Of a stretch of DNA of 64,000 nucleotides, positions 51,490 to 60,263 are shown in pieces (the first letter of the stretch is position 1; each line of letters begins with the position of its first letter). The notes beneath the pieces were generated by a model. The model was not told where the DNA came from, made no database searches, and saw nothing but the letters and a program-made list of their open reading frames with translations. Location of the stretch: assembly GCF_000024405.1 (NCBI RefSeq), contig NC_013517.1:3193989-3257988 (forward strand), given 5' to 3'. This stretch comes from Sebaldella termitidis ATCC 33386 (GTDB taxonomy: Bacteria > Fusobacteriota > Fusobacteriia > Fusobacteriales > Leptotrichiaceae). The translations under genes and the position numbers were made by a program.

Positions 51490-52566
51490 TTAAAGAATTC
51501 CAATAATTTCATCAATAATTTTTTTTTTATCAAATTTTTTTTTGACAAATTCTTCTCCTATTTTTTTATTTTTCAATTTTTCTTTCATCTCATTCACTTC
51601 TAATATTTGCTCTGCAAAATTTTTATTATCATAAATCTTTACTAACTTAGCTCCCAAATAACCTTCTAAAACTTCTGGATTGCTACTTATATCATAGGCA
51701 ACTATTGGTTTATTAGAATACATTGCTTCAACTAAAGAATAACCAAAACCTTCCCATACTGATGTAAATGCAAAAACATCGATTTTTTCTAAAAATAATT
51801 TTACATTCTTTATAAATCCTAATAAGACAATTTCATTTTCTAATTTTTCATGTTTAATTTGTTTACTTAACTCATCTTCTAATTCACCAATTCCTGCCAA
51901 ATATATTTTAAATTTTATATTTTTATTTTTCAAATATTTAGCTATTTCTATAAAATTACTCTGACCTTTTTGCTTAGACAACCTTGCTAAGTTACCAATT
52001 ATTAATTTATTTTCTCTTTTTATTTGAATTTCTTCATAAAGTTCATTTTCGTATATTTCAAAATCAAAATAATTGTGTATAACTGTTATTTTGTCATCTA
52101 GCATACTTAATTTCATATTTTTTATAACTGTATTTTTGGTTTCATAAGAATTAACAATTATTTCATCAATTAATTTCCCAAGACACAGTTTATTAAAAAA
52201 ATTTTTTTTTATTGGAATTGCACTTCCTCTTCTGTAAATCTTTTTATCTATTTTAACAAATAAACCACTTATTGACAATATTTTCATATCAATTGGTAAG
52301 TTTGCTATTACAGTCGATATTTTTTCTTGATAAAAGAATTTACACACTTTATATACAGTTAACAGATTTAAAAAGCTTTTATTTGATATCTTTATTTCTT
52401 TTACCTCTATCCCAACTTCCCTACATCTTTTTATTAACTCACTATTTATATTTCCTAAAACTATTATTTCATATCCTTTTTCCCACAAAATTTTAGCAGT
52501 TTCAAAATGCCATTTTTCTCCCCCACCCCAATTTTTAGATGAATTGAAAAAACATATCTTTTTCAT
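51490..52566 (-). CDS. GT4-family glycosyltransferase, paralogue of the 44.5 kb gene
   Basis: 358 residues, ATG with AAGGAG. ICFFNSSKNWGGGEKWHFETAKILWEKGYEIIVLGNINSELIKR is almost the same as the start of the protein encoded at 44486-45571. LIIGNLARLSKQKGQSNFIEIAKYLKNKNIKFKIYLAGIGELEDEL and VWEGFGYSLVEAMYSNKPIVAYDISSNPEVLEG (EX7E) are the donor site. Its start overlaps the GT2 gene by 4 bp (ATGA). Confidence 0.88.
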   Translation of the reverse strand: MKKICFFNSSKNWGGGEKWHFETAKILWEKGYEIIVLGNINSELIKRCREVGIEVKEIKISNKSFLNLLTVYKVCKFFYQEKISTVIANLPIDMKILSISGLFVKIDKKIYRRGSAIPIKKNFFNKLCLGKLIDEIIVNSYETKNTVIKNMKLSMLDDKITVIHNYFDFEIYENELYEEIQIKRENKLIIGNLARLSKQKGQSNFIEIAKYLKNKNIKFKIYLAGIGELEDELSKQIKHEKLENEIVLLGFIKNVKLFLEKIDVFAFTSVWEGFGYSLVEAMYSNKPIVAYDISSNPEVLEGYLGAKLVKIYDNKNFAEQILEVNEMKEKLKNKKIGEEFVKKKFDKKKIIDEIIGIL

Positions 52567-53306
52567 TTGTTTTTCTCCTTTAATTTTGCATACTTTGCAA
52601 AAACATAAAATGATGCAAGTTTAGCCAATAGATATCCTTCATATCCATCTAAAAAACCGGCTTTTAATATATACATCTTAAAAAATTTAAAAATAGAATC
52701 TAGATAAAACAATATAAAATTCTTTTTTTTATTTTGTTTTTTATATTGTATTGCTGATTCTGTAGTATATCTGTTAAATTTTACAAAATAATCTTCAAGA
52801 TCTTCATATGTATGATGAAATATTTCTTCTTGCAAAATTTCTGGTTTTTCATTTGTAATAAATTTTTCATGTACTTCTCTGTCATTATATTTTCCAATTC
52901 CCTTTTTGAACAGTCTTACACGATAGTGATTACTCCAGCCTCCATACCTTATTTTTTTTCCAAAACATACTGCAGTAAAATTAGGTTTGTATACACTGCC
53001 ACTCTTTTCGTCATTTATTACTATTTTTATTTTATTTTTTAATTCTTTCGATATTTCTTCATCTGCATCTATTAAAAGTATCCATTCTCCATTACATTTA
53101 GCTATAACCGAGTTTTTTTGTCTTCCATACCCTTTCCATTCTTCAGAAAATATAGCTGCATTATATTTCCGGGCAATTTCCAGCGTCTTATCAGTACTTC
53201 CGCTATCCACTATTACTATCTCATTTGCTATTTCTAATACAGAATCCAAAGTTCTTGCTATGTTTTTTTCCTCATTAAAAGTAATTAAACCCACTGATAA
53301 CTTCAT
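52563..53306 (-). CDS. GT2 glycosyltransferase, WaaE/KdtX-like
   Basis: 247 residues. LSVGLITFNEEKNIARTLDSVLEIANEIVIVDSGSTDKTLEIARKYNA is the GT2 nucleotide site; GEWILLIDADEEIS holds the DxD metal motif, and WSNHYRVRLFKKGIGKYNDREVHEKF is typical of the WaaE group, which adds glucose to heptose I of the core. A weak hydrophobic stretch occurs near the C-terminus (ILFYLDSIFKFFKMYILKAG). Function in core synthesis is inferred from that group. Confidence 0.88.
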   Translation of the reverse strand: MKLSVGLITFNEEKNIARTLDSVLEIANEIVIVDSGSTDKTLEIARKYNAAIFSEEWKGYGRQKNSVIAKCNGEWILLIDADEEISKELKNKIKIVINDEKSGSVYKPNFTAVCFGKKIRYGGWSNHYRVRLFKKGIGKYNDREVHEKFITNEKPEILQEEIFHHTYEDLEDYFVKFNRYTTESAIQYKKQNKKKNFILFYLDSIFKFFKMYILKAGFLDGYEGYLLAKLASFYVFAKYAKLKEKNK

Positions 53307-53329
53307 TTTTTATCAACTCACTTAAAAAT

Positions 53330-53501
53330 TTATTTTTTAGAATAAAAATAACGATATGCTTTTACAAAACTATTCAGAGAAATTTCATTCATTAGTTTAT
53401 TATTGTAATAGTCATCACTGATTGTTATTTCATTTTCATCATTTTCTTTTACCACTATTTTAACATATTCAGCATTATGCTGAAAAGACTTTAGTTCTTC
53501 C
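53330..53501 (-). pseudogene. Out-of-frame C-terminal tail of the GT9 gene
   Basis: The GT9 gene upstream stops at 53491. If one base were added to the run at 53502-53508, the frame would continue for about 57 residues (LEELKSFQHNAEYVKIVVKE and onward) to a stop at 53330. That leaves 23 bp before the next start, a gap normal for this operon, whereas the existing stop leaves 184 bp without a gene. The tail is coding-like (Lys, Asn, Glu rich) and has no stop. Confidence 0.65.
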
Positions 53502-54426
53502 AAAAAAATACCAATAATTTTTTTCTTAAGCCATATGAAATATTATAAAGTCCTGAATCAAAACCTATGTATAATTTTGAATCTGCTATCATTTTCGTAC
53601 TTTCTCCCAGATTTAATTTATTTACATAATTTGTAAGATTATCTTTACCAAGTATTTCTACCAATTTTTGTGAATATTCCCTATCTCTTTTACCATGACC
53701 CAAGAGATATATTTTTACATTTTTATCTGATATTATTAGATATTCTAAAAATTCTGCTAGTTTTTTCGGAGAGCACATTCTATTTAAATCTGTAGTTCCT
53801 ACTCCTACTGTTATATAATTTTTTTCAGATGTTTTTATCGGCAGTTCTGGAATCAAATCTACTTTTTTTAAATTACTCTCTATTTTGCTTGCATAATTAT
53901 ATACTTTATCAATTATTTGATCATATTCAGGATCTATAAGTATCGTATGAAATTCTTTATTCCAGCTTTTATACATTCCATTTTTATAGCCATATACTTT
54001 ATCAAAATTGAATTTTTTTAAGAAATTAATTTTATTTTCTTTATCTGAATGCTTCAGCTTATTAACATCATATCTTTGGTGAAATTCTAAAAAATACAGT
54101 TCTTTAAAATTATATTTACATAATTTTTTATACACTTTAAATAATTTTATTATCTTCATGTGACATTCATCTTCATAAGTTTCATACTTATAGCTTAATA
54201 AATCTATCAATTCTGAGGTATTATTTCTTACCAGAAAGATGACATTTTCCCTGCCGTGCTTTTTTATTATCAAATCAATTAACTTCTGATTTACTATTAT
54301 ATCACCTATTCCATCAAATTCAGTAATAAGAATTTTATCTTTATCTCCTTTTGGCTTTATATACAAAGTAATAAAGAAGAATAAAAAATTAGTCATATAA
54401 TATTTATAAATATTTTTTTCAGCCAA
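53491..54426 (-). CDS. GT9-family glycosyltransferase, apparently truncated by a frameshift
   Basis: 311 residues in the present frame. A hydrophobic N-terminal stretch (NFLFFFITLYI) precedes the GT9 start ILITEFDGIGDIIVNQKLIDLIIKKHGRENVIFLV. YITVGVGTTDLNRMCSPKKLAEFLEYLI and LYIGFDSGLYNISYGLRKKLL (the usual DSGP block) give the donor site. The protein ends right after this block at VFFWKN, in a 7-T run. The continuing frame is listed separately. It lies 10 bp after the O-antigen ligase-like gene. Confidence 0.82.
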   Translation of the reverse strand: MAEKNIYKYYMTNFLFFFITLYIKPKGDKDKILITEFDGIGDIIVNQKLIDLIIKKHGRENVIFLVRNNTSELIDLLSYKYETYEDECHMKIIKLFKVYKKLCKYNFKELYFLEFHQRYDVNKLKHSDKENKINFLKKFNFDKVYGYKNGMYKSWNKEFHTILIDPEYDQIIDKVYNYASKIESNLKKVDLIPELPIKTSEKNYITVGVGTTDLNRMCSPKKLAEFLEYLIISDKNVKIYLLGHGKRDREYSQKLVEILGKDNLTNYVNKLNLGESTKMIADSKLYIGFDSGLYNISYGLRKKLLVFFWKN

Positions 54427-54436
54427 TATGGTTTTT

Positions 54437-55714
54437 TCAAACTTTTTCTCCTGTAATATTTATGTTTTTATTTAATGCAAATCCTAAAATAAAAAACATT
54501 GTTTGATTAACTTTTTCCATGTAAATCGTTACTTCTGTTAGTCCATTAATCCACACATATATTATAACTATCAATCCCAATAAAAAGTATTGTTTATACT
54601 CTTTAAAATCATCATTTTTATATCTCTTTATCAATTCAAAGAAAATATTAAAAAACATATAAACGTAGAATAAAAGGCTTAAAATTCCCTGAGTTAATAA
54701 AATATCTAGGATATTATTATGTGAATTATCAGTGGTATATGCATAAATTATCAAAGTATCATTATTCAGTGGGATTTCTTTCTTATAAGTTAAATTATCC
54801 GGTTCAAAATGTACGTATTCTGAAAAATCTGGGGGTACCCTTAGAGAGTAAGCTTGAAAATTATGATATCCTATTCCTAAAAAATTACTTCTTTTAGTTA
54901 ATTCCAAACTTCTTTCATATATCAAAACTCTTATACTGCTTGAGAACTCCCCATCAGAATTTCTATTATCAAATCTTTGAAAATATGAATTTAAAGTCCC
55001 ATAAAAAATAATCAGACCTAAAATTATGATAGAACACGATAATACAAAAATTTTCCTATTTTTATTTATAACTACAGCAATCAAAAAAATCAGAGGAATT
55101 AAAATTATCATTATTCTAGTTTGTGTACCTAAAATTACAATATAACCTAAAATTATTGAAAGTCCTGCAATTATTTTTATCCATAGCTTATACTTATACA
55201 ATAATATTACCATCGATATCAATAAAAAAATTCCAAGTTCTACAGGAAATTTCGTTGGCCAATTATCACCAAATAATCTTATCGTTGAAGAAAAATTATT
55301 ATCATGCCACTCACTTAATCCTCTATATATCGGAAAAAAAGAAAGAAGCGAAAAAAATATCAAGATATATTTATAAGTTCTCCTATCAATTTCTACTTGT
55401 GTCATAGAGAAACCAAACAACAAATAAACAATCGTTCTTTCATACATTTTGAATTTTTCATAACTAAAATCACTTTTTAATATAAACATACTTATTGTCA
55501 TAAAAAGCATATATCCAATACCACCAATAGCTATATGTTTATTAAAAATTATTTTATTTTTTGTAAGAATTACATATATCAAGAAAAGAATCACTAAAAA
55601 AAAAGTTGCAGAAACTCTTGATGAGTTTCCTCTTTTACTTAATAAATACGGATACAATAATATTACTATATTTTGTAATATTATTAAATGATTACAGATT
55701 TTTTCTTTTTTCAT
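54437..55714 (-). CDS. O-antigen ligase/polymerase family membrane protein
   Basis: 425 residues, ATG with GGGAG. About eleven hydrophobic segments with a large external loop near the C-terminal third (roughly 265-340), which ends in TTDNSHNNILDILLTQGILSLLFYVYMF, the H-x-x-x-x family motif of Wzy_C/WaaL proteins. Either it joins O-antigen to lipid A-core or polymerises repeat units; sequence does not decide. No flippase gene (wzx) or ABC exporter is seen in the window, which leaves the O-chain export route open. Confidence 0.82.
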   Translation of the reverse strand: MKKEKICNHLIILQNIVILLYPYLLSKRGNSSRVSATFFLVILFLIYVILTKNKIIFNKHIAIGGIGYMLFMTISMFILKSDFSYEKFKMYERTIVYLLFGFSMTQVEIDRRTYKYILIFFSLLSFFPIYRGLSEWHDNNFSSTIRLFGDNWPTKFPVELGIFLLISMVILLYKYKLWIKIIAGLSIILGYIVILGTQTRIMIILIPLIFLIAVVINKNRKIFVLSCSIIILGLIIFYGTLNSYFQRFDNRNSDGEFSSSIRVLIYERSLELTKRSNFLGIGYHNFQAYSLRVPPDFSEYVHFEPDNLTYKKEIPLNNDTLIIYAYTTDNSHNNILDILLTQGILSLLFYVYMFFNIFFELIKRYKNDDFKEYKQYFLLGLIVIIYVWINGLTEVTIYMEKVNQTMFFILGFALNKNINITGEKV

Positions 55715-55717
55715 TTT

Positions 55718-56914
55718 TTACTCCCAAATACTTTCTAATAGTTCACAAAATTTTGTTATTATATTTTCTTTTTTAAATTCTTTCACTTTTTCTTTCATAT
55801 TCTCTTTAAATTTATTTTGTAGTTCTTCATCATTCAGAATTTTTATCATTTGTTCTGCAAATTCAGTTTCATTTCCAACTTCAAAAAATAATCCACAATT
55901 GCCATTATCTAATATTTCTTTTACCCCAGTTTTACAAAGAGATGAAACTATCAACTTTTCCAATATCATAGCTTCTATCAGCACAGTAGACAAGCCTTCA
56001 AATTTAGATGAGTGAACAAATAATTTAGAATTTTTTATCCAAATAAAAGGATTTTTTTTAGCTCCCAATAAATAAACACTCTCTTCAAGTTTCATTTCTT
56101 TTATCATCCTTTCTATTTCTAATTTTTCATCTCCATCACCTATAATATATAATTTTTCAGTAAGTCCATTTTTTTGTAATATGTTATACGCATTAATTAA
56201 AGTAGGTATATCTTTTGATATTTTTTCTATTCTAGACACAGCAATTAGATAATTATCATTCATCATTTTTTTTTCATCATTATTCAATTCATTTCTATCA
56301 AAAGATTTCTTTATTATTCTATCAAAATCAAATGGATTATATAAAACAGCTAATTTTTTTGATAACAAGGGATATAGGTCTCTGATTTCTTCTGACATTT
56401 CACTACAAATAGCCACTATTTTGTTGTAATTCCTTAAATATCTATCAAATTTTTTTATATTTATTTCTTTACATTTGTCAAGTTCAATTACAGAAGAGTG
56501 TATCCAAATAAATTTAGGAATATTCCTCATATATTTTGTATACTTCATAAAACTTCTGTCAAAATCTATAATAATATCAACTTTTGATATTTCTGCAAGG
56601 TTTTTACTAAAATTTTTATATGAATATTTTTTTTCATTTTTTAAAAATTTAGAATATTTCAATTTACGAAATATATTTTTCTTATTTTGCTGAAGTTTCT
56701 TCTTCTCTTCAAGTAATTCTAATGGTTTAATATATTTTACTTCTATCTCTTCATTTAATTCATCCCTTAACACAGCTTCTTTTCCAAAATCAGACATTAA
56801 AAAAAGTGTAATCTTATATTTTTCTCTATCAATATTATTTAAATACTCTATAAGTACTCTTTCCACTCCTCCAATTTTCAAACCACCACTTAAAAATAAT
56901 ATATGTTTTTTCAA
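55718..56914 (-). CDS. GT4-family glycosyltransferase
   Basis: 398 residues. ILFLSGGLKIGGVERVLIEYLNNIDREKYKITLFLMSDFGKE is the N-domain, with a Lys-rich insertion at about 70-110. WIHSSVIELDKCKEINIKKFDRYLRNYNKIVAICSEMSEEI, LIAVSRIEKISKDIPTLINAYNIL and FEGLSTVLIEAMILEKLIVSSLCKTGVKEIL (EX7E) complete the fold. Its stop is 3 bp from the next start. The sugar is unknown. Confidence 0.88.
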   Translation of the reverse strand: MKKHILFLSGGLKIGGVERVLIEYLNNIDREKYKITLFLMSDFGKEAVLRDELNEEIEVKYIKPLELLEEKKKLQQNKKNIFRKLKYSKFLKNEKKYSYKNFSKNLAEISKVDIIIDFDRSFMKYTKYMRNIPKFIWIHSSVIELDKCKEINIKKFDRYLRNYNKIVAICSEMSEEIRDLYPLLSKKLAVLYNPFDFDRIIKKSFDRNELNNDEKKMMNDNYLIAVSRIEKISKDIPTLINAYNILQKNGLTEKLYIIGDGDEKLEIERMIKEMKLEESVYLLGAKKNPFIWIKNSKLFVHSSKFEGLSTVLIEAMILEKLIVSSLCKTGVKEILDNGNCGLFFEVGNETEFAEQMIKILNDEELQNKFKENMKEKVKEFKKENIITKFCELLESIWE

Positions 56915-56926
56915 ATTCTACTCCTA

Positions 56927-57952
56927 TCAATCTAAAAAATTCATTTCCACATCATTTACATCATTAACTCTAATTATCTTATTCTGATCACTGATCTTCC
57001 ATTTTATAAAATCATTCGGACTGCTTGTATAAAATGCAATTATTTTTTTGTTTAAACCATCTGCTATATGAACAATTGACGTATCCGGCGAAATAATTAA
57101 TTCAGCTCTTTTTAATATTGCTATACTATCAAAAATAGTTTTTGATTCACTATAAAACAGTAAATTTTTATTATCAATTGTCGCCAGTATTTTACTCAAA
57201 ATTTCTGTATCAGCAGGAGAATAAAGCAATATTATTTTATAATCCGACTTTCGCTTTAAAACATAGTTTAATAGTTCCAATGATTTTTCACATGTAAATT
57301 TAGTTTTTCTTTTCGCACCAAATAAATTTACCACAATTGATCTCTCTACTAAGTTTTCAGTAAAAAATCTATTTATCTTTTCATTTGATTTTTCATCTTC
57401 TGGTATGTCATACCTGCTATCAATATTTTTGAACTCTAATTTTTCTAAAATCATTTTATAAATATCCACTATATGCTTATCATTTTTGGGAATATTTTTA
57501 TTAAATAACTTATAATTTTCTTTTGCATACCCAAAATTTACTCTGGCGTCAATCTGTCTTATAAAAAATAAGTCCTTATTTTTTAAGACTTCTGTGGGGT
57601 CTATCAATATATCGTATTTCTGCTTCCTTAGTTTTAAAGTTAAAGGAATCATATATCTGTATTTTGTCTTTTTTAACTTATAAAAATTATCTACATGTTT
57701 GTTTTTGTTGAATAATTGCTCATTTTTATTTATTCCTACTATATCTATCTGAATATCTGGCCTTTGTTTTTTTATTTCCCTGTAAATAAATGAACTTACT
57801 ATATAATCACCGATTTTCCCGTCATACCTAATAAATAAAATTTTCTTTATATTTTCAAATTTAAGATCTGCTTTAATTTTTTTCTTATCCAGAACATTTT
57901 TTCCAATTCTTCTTTGAAACTCTTTTATTTTTGCTCTTGCTATTCTATACAT
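56927..57952 (-). CDS. GT9-family heptosyltransferase-like glycosyltransferase
   Basis: 341 residues, with a basic N-terminal segment (RIARAKIKEFQRRIGKNVLDKKKI). ILFIRYDGKIGDYIVSSFIYREIKKQRPDIQIDIVGINKNEQLF is the GT9 start, and IVVNLFGAKRKTKFTCEKSLELL and LIISPDTSIVHIADGLNKKIIAFYTSSPNDFIKW replace the usual APGAS and TNDSGP blocks. The latter (SPDTS-H-A) is typical of one GT9 branch. No C-terminal Cys cluster is present. The sugar is unknown. Confidence 0.87.
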   Translation of the reverse strand: MYRIARAKIKEFQRRIGKNVLDKKKIKADLKFENIKKILFIRYDGKIGDYIVSSFIYREIKKQRPDIQIDIVGINKNEQLFNKNKHVDNFYKLKKTKYRYMIPLTLKLRKQKYDILIDPTEVLKNKDLFFIRQIDARVNFGYAKENYKLFNKNIPKNDKHIVDIYKMILEKLEFKNIDSRYDIPEDEKSNEKINRFFTENLVERSIVVNLFGAKRKTKFTCEKSLELLNYVLKRKSDYKIILLYSPADTEILSKILATIDNKNLLFYSESKTIFDSIAILKRAELIISPDTSIVHIADGLNKKIIAFYTSSPNDFIKWKISDQNKIIRVNDVNDVEMNFLD

Positions 57953-57998
57953 AAAACCTTCCTTTAAACTGATATTTTATTTATTTTTTAAGAAAATC

Positions 57999-59009
57999 TC
58001 ATGAAATCAATTCATAAATTTTACCAAGAATATAATTATTATTTATAAATAATAACTTTTTAAACTGCTTCATTGATTTTGTTTCATATCTTCTTATTTT
58101 ATAAATATTCGGCTTCAAATAATTAGTTCCTTTTTTGGTAGTTATCATTCCCTTAATTCCTAATTTTTTTAATATCAAAAGTAACTCTTTTGATTTATGT
58201 CCCCATGGATTTGCAAAATAATCACTATCTTTCCCAAGATTTTTTTTTATAAAATTTTGGTTTTTTATTATCTCATTTTCTACTCTTAAATTATATTCTT
58301 CTTCTGTATACTCAACTATAAAATGTTTTAGATTCCTTTCTATTTCTTCTTTTAATATTTTTTCTTTCTTCTCTCTGTCCATATCTCTGTATTTTCCCAG
58401 TAACTCATCATATTTATTCATAAACTCATCAGTTACTTTATATCCTCTTATAGCGGTTTCACCTCTTTTTTTAAATACAGGATATCCTTCTCTAACTTCG
58501 TTTGTTCTATAGATATTTTTCATTTCTCTGTTTAACTCACGTTTATTTTTGTCACCGACTTCAAAAAATCCTTGAACTTCCACTCTTTTCACTACAGTAA
58601 AATGTGAGTGTGTATGCAGTTGAAAATCAACTAAACCACTCTTATACATCTCTCGTATCTGATCCCAATTCATATAAAAAGGATCGTTATTTATATATGC
58701 TGTATTCAAAAAAATAGTTGCTTTTATATTATATTTTTTTAATAATGGAAAAGCATTTGTATAATTATCTGCATACCCGTCATCAAAAGTAACTAAAACA
58801 GTATTTTCAGGAAATTTATTTCCCATCCTGTCTAATTCTTCCAGTTTAAAGGTCTTATACTTTTGCAGCAGCATCATTTGTTCTTCAAATTCTTCCGGTG
58901 TAATCCCTTTTTCATAACTTACATTATGATACATTATACACGGAACTCCTTTTTTGTTGAAAAACAATAATAATCCCAATATCAAAACTATAATTAATAT
59001 TAATAACAT
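57999..59009 (-). CDS. Membrane-anchored polysaccharide deacetylase
   Basis: 336 residues. The ATG at 59009 is 10 bp from AAGGAG; a TTG 24 bp upstream has no site. One N-terminal membrane segment (LLILIIVLILGLLLFF) leads to a NodB domain: VPCIMYHNVSYEKGITPEEFEEQM, NTVLVTFDDGYADNYTNAFPLLKKYNIKATIFLNT (catalytic D-D) and DFQLHTHSHF (metal H-x3-H). An insertion (about 145-240) splits the last strands, then YFANPWGHKSKELLLILKKLGI. It removes N- or O-acetyl groups from a surface glycan. It starts 1 bp after the acetyltransferase gene. Confidence 0.88.
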   Translation of the reverse strand: MLLILIIVLILGLLLFFNKKGVPCIMYHNVSYEKGITPEEFEEQMMLLQKYKTFKLEELDRMGNKFPENTVLVTFDDGYADNYTNAFPLLKKYNIKATIFLNTAYINNDPFYMNWDQIREMYKSGLVDFQLHTHSHFTVVKRVEVQGFFEVGDKNKRELNREMKNIYRTNEVREGYPVFKKRGETAIRGYKVTDEFMNKYDELLGKYRDMDREKKEKILKEEIERNLKHFIVEYTEEEYNLRVENEIIKNQNFIKKNLGKDSDYFANPWGHKSKELLLILKKLGIKGMITTKKGTNYLKPNIYKIRRYETKSMKQFKKLLFINNNYILGKIYELIS

Positions 59010-59010
59010 A

Positions 59011-59736
59011 TTATTTAATCTCCTTATTGTCAAAAAATCTTCTCCACTTGACTTTTTCTTTAATTATTTTAGCAGGTATTCCTGCGGATAATGAATTGGA
59101 CTTATCAATGCTTTTAGTCACAAGACTTTTTGCCCCTACTATACAATCATTTTCTATAACTACACCTTTCAAAACTGTAACTCCTTCACTAAGCCACACT
59201 CTGTCTTTAATAATAACTTTTTGTCCATTATTTATTAATTTATTTTGAAAATCAAATATTGGATGACTGTCTGTATTCCTCACTTCTACATTATATGAAA
59301 ACATACAATTTTCCCCTATAAAAATCTCATTATTATTTTCTTGACTGTTTAATTTGGCTCCTTCAATTGTCGTATCTTTTCCCACAAAAATCTTACTATT
59401 TTCTCCATTAATGAAAAAATAAGACTTATAAATTTTTATATTCTCAGATATTATTATTTTATTATTTTTTTCATTTACAATAATATCAGTATCTTTTAAC
59501 TTTGAATTTTCTTTTATTACTATTTTATTGTTCTTACCATTTAATTTTATCACCACATTTTTCAGTTCCACATTTGATCTAATTTCCAATTCATTGTTTT
59601 TACCGCTTATTTCTATTGAATTTTTTTTTATATTTAAATTTTTGAAAAAATTTATTTTATTATTATTTTTATTATCCAATTTAATTTTATTTTTCAATCT
59701 AATTTTTATTAAATCTAATAAAAAATTCTCTTTCAT
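59011..59736 (-). CDS. Hexapeptide-repeat acetyltransferase (WbbJ/LacA-like)
   Basis: 241 residues, ATG with AGGAG. About 40-150 is a run of beta-strand repeats (GKNNELEIRSN, GKNNKIVIKEN, NEKNNKIIISEN and GENSKIFVGKD), then left-handed helix hexads. VRNTDSHPIFDF holds the catalytic His typical of WbbJ-type enzymes, and LSEGVTVLKGVVIENDCIVGAKSLVTKSI and AGIPAKIIKEK finish the coil. It would O-acetylate a sugar of the LPS. First gene of the LPS cluster, with its own promoter. Confidence 0.86.
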   Translation of the reverse strand: MKENFLLDLIKIRLKNKIKLDNKNNNKINFFKNLNIKKNSIEISGKNNELEIRSNVELKNVVIKLNGKNNKIVIKENSKLKDTDIIVNEKNNKIIISENIKIYKSYFFINGENSKIFVGKDTTIEGAKLNSQENNNEIFIGENCMFSYNVEVRNTDSHPIFDFQNKLINNGQKVIIKDRVWLSEGVTVLKGVVIENDCIVGAKSLVTKSIDKSNSLSAGIPAKIIKEKVKWRRFFDNKEIK

Positions 59737-59781
59737 AAAAAAACTCCTAAACTAACATATATTTGCTTTAGACCTTTTTGA

Positions 59782-59810
59782 ATTATATCAAATTTTAAGC
59801 GTTTTAACAA
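59782..59810 (-). promoter_or_regulatory. Promoter of the LPS gene cluster
   Basis: On the minus strand TTGTTA (59805-59810) and TATAAT (59782-59787) are 17 bp apart, 45 bp upstream of the acetyltransferase gene and just after a terminator. It is the only strong promoter I can see ahead of the 19-kb cluster. Confidence 0.75.
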
Positions 59811-59811
59811 A

Positions 59812-59856
59812 TAAAAAAGACAGAAAGAGTTAAATTTCTTTTTTCTGTCTTTATTA
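59812..59856 (-). terminator. Terminator between the DUF2164 gene and the LPS cluster
   Basis: AAAGACAGAAA and TTTCTGTCTTT pair across a loop that is mostly A/T. The minus strand continues in TTTTTTATTT. It isolates the LPS promoter from upstream transcription. Confidence 0.8.
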
Positions 59857-59944
59857 TATATGATTCAAAAAAATGTTATTAGAAATAACAAAACATAAAA
59901 ATATAATTGTTTCATCACAAGCAATTCTTCCTTTATATTTTTAG

Positions 59945-60184
59945 TTAATACTTCAAAATACTCAAAATATCCTCTGAAATTTCATGCAGTCTTCTATAAG
60001 CAGCAGAAACACCTATATTATAAAACTCAGATGCAATTTTCTCACGAAAAAAATCGAGCACCAGTGTTCCTTCAAAATCACTTATTTCCTCATCACGTAC
60101 TTCTTTAAAAAATTTCTTTATCTCTTCGATTAATTTTGCCTCTGTTTTTTTATCAAGTCTGAATATTTCATCTTCTTTTTTCAT
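59945..60184 (-). CDS. Small DUF2164 protein
   Basis: 79 residues, ATG with GGGAGG. The pattern LDKKTEAKLIEEIKKFFKEVRDEEISDFEGTLVLDFFREKIASEFYNIGVSAAYRRLHE is that of DUF2164 (I.....YF.EERDEEIG then YN.GV.DA). Function is unknown. It is a short, mainly helical cytoplasmic protein. It follows the DUF4026-type gene by 79 bp. Confidence 0.82.
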   Translation of the reverse strand: MKKEDEIFRLDKKTEAKLIEEIKKFFKEVRDEEISDFEGTLVLDFFREKIASEFYNIGVSAAYRRLHEISEDILSILKY

Positions 60185-60263
60185 ATTTTCCTCCCTATAT
60201 TACTATATAAGCTATTCTAATTTCTGATATAATATTCTAATTTATTTTCAAATAAACAATAAA

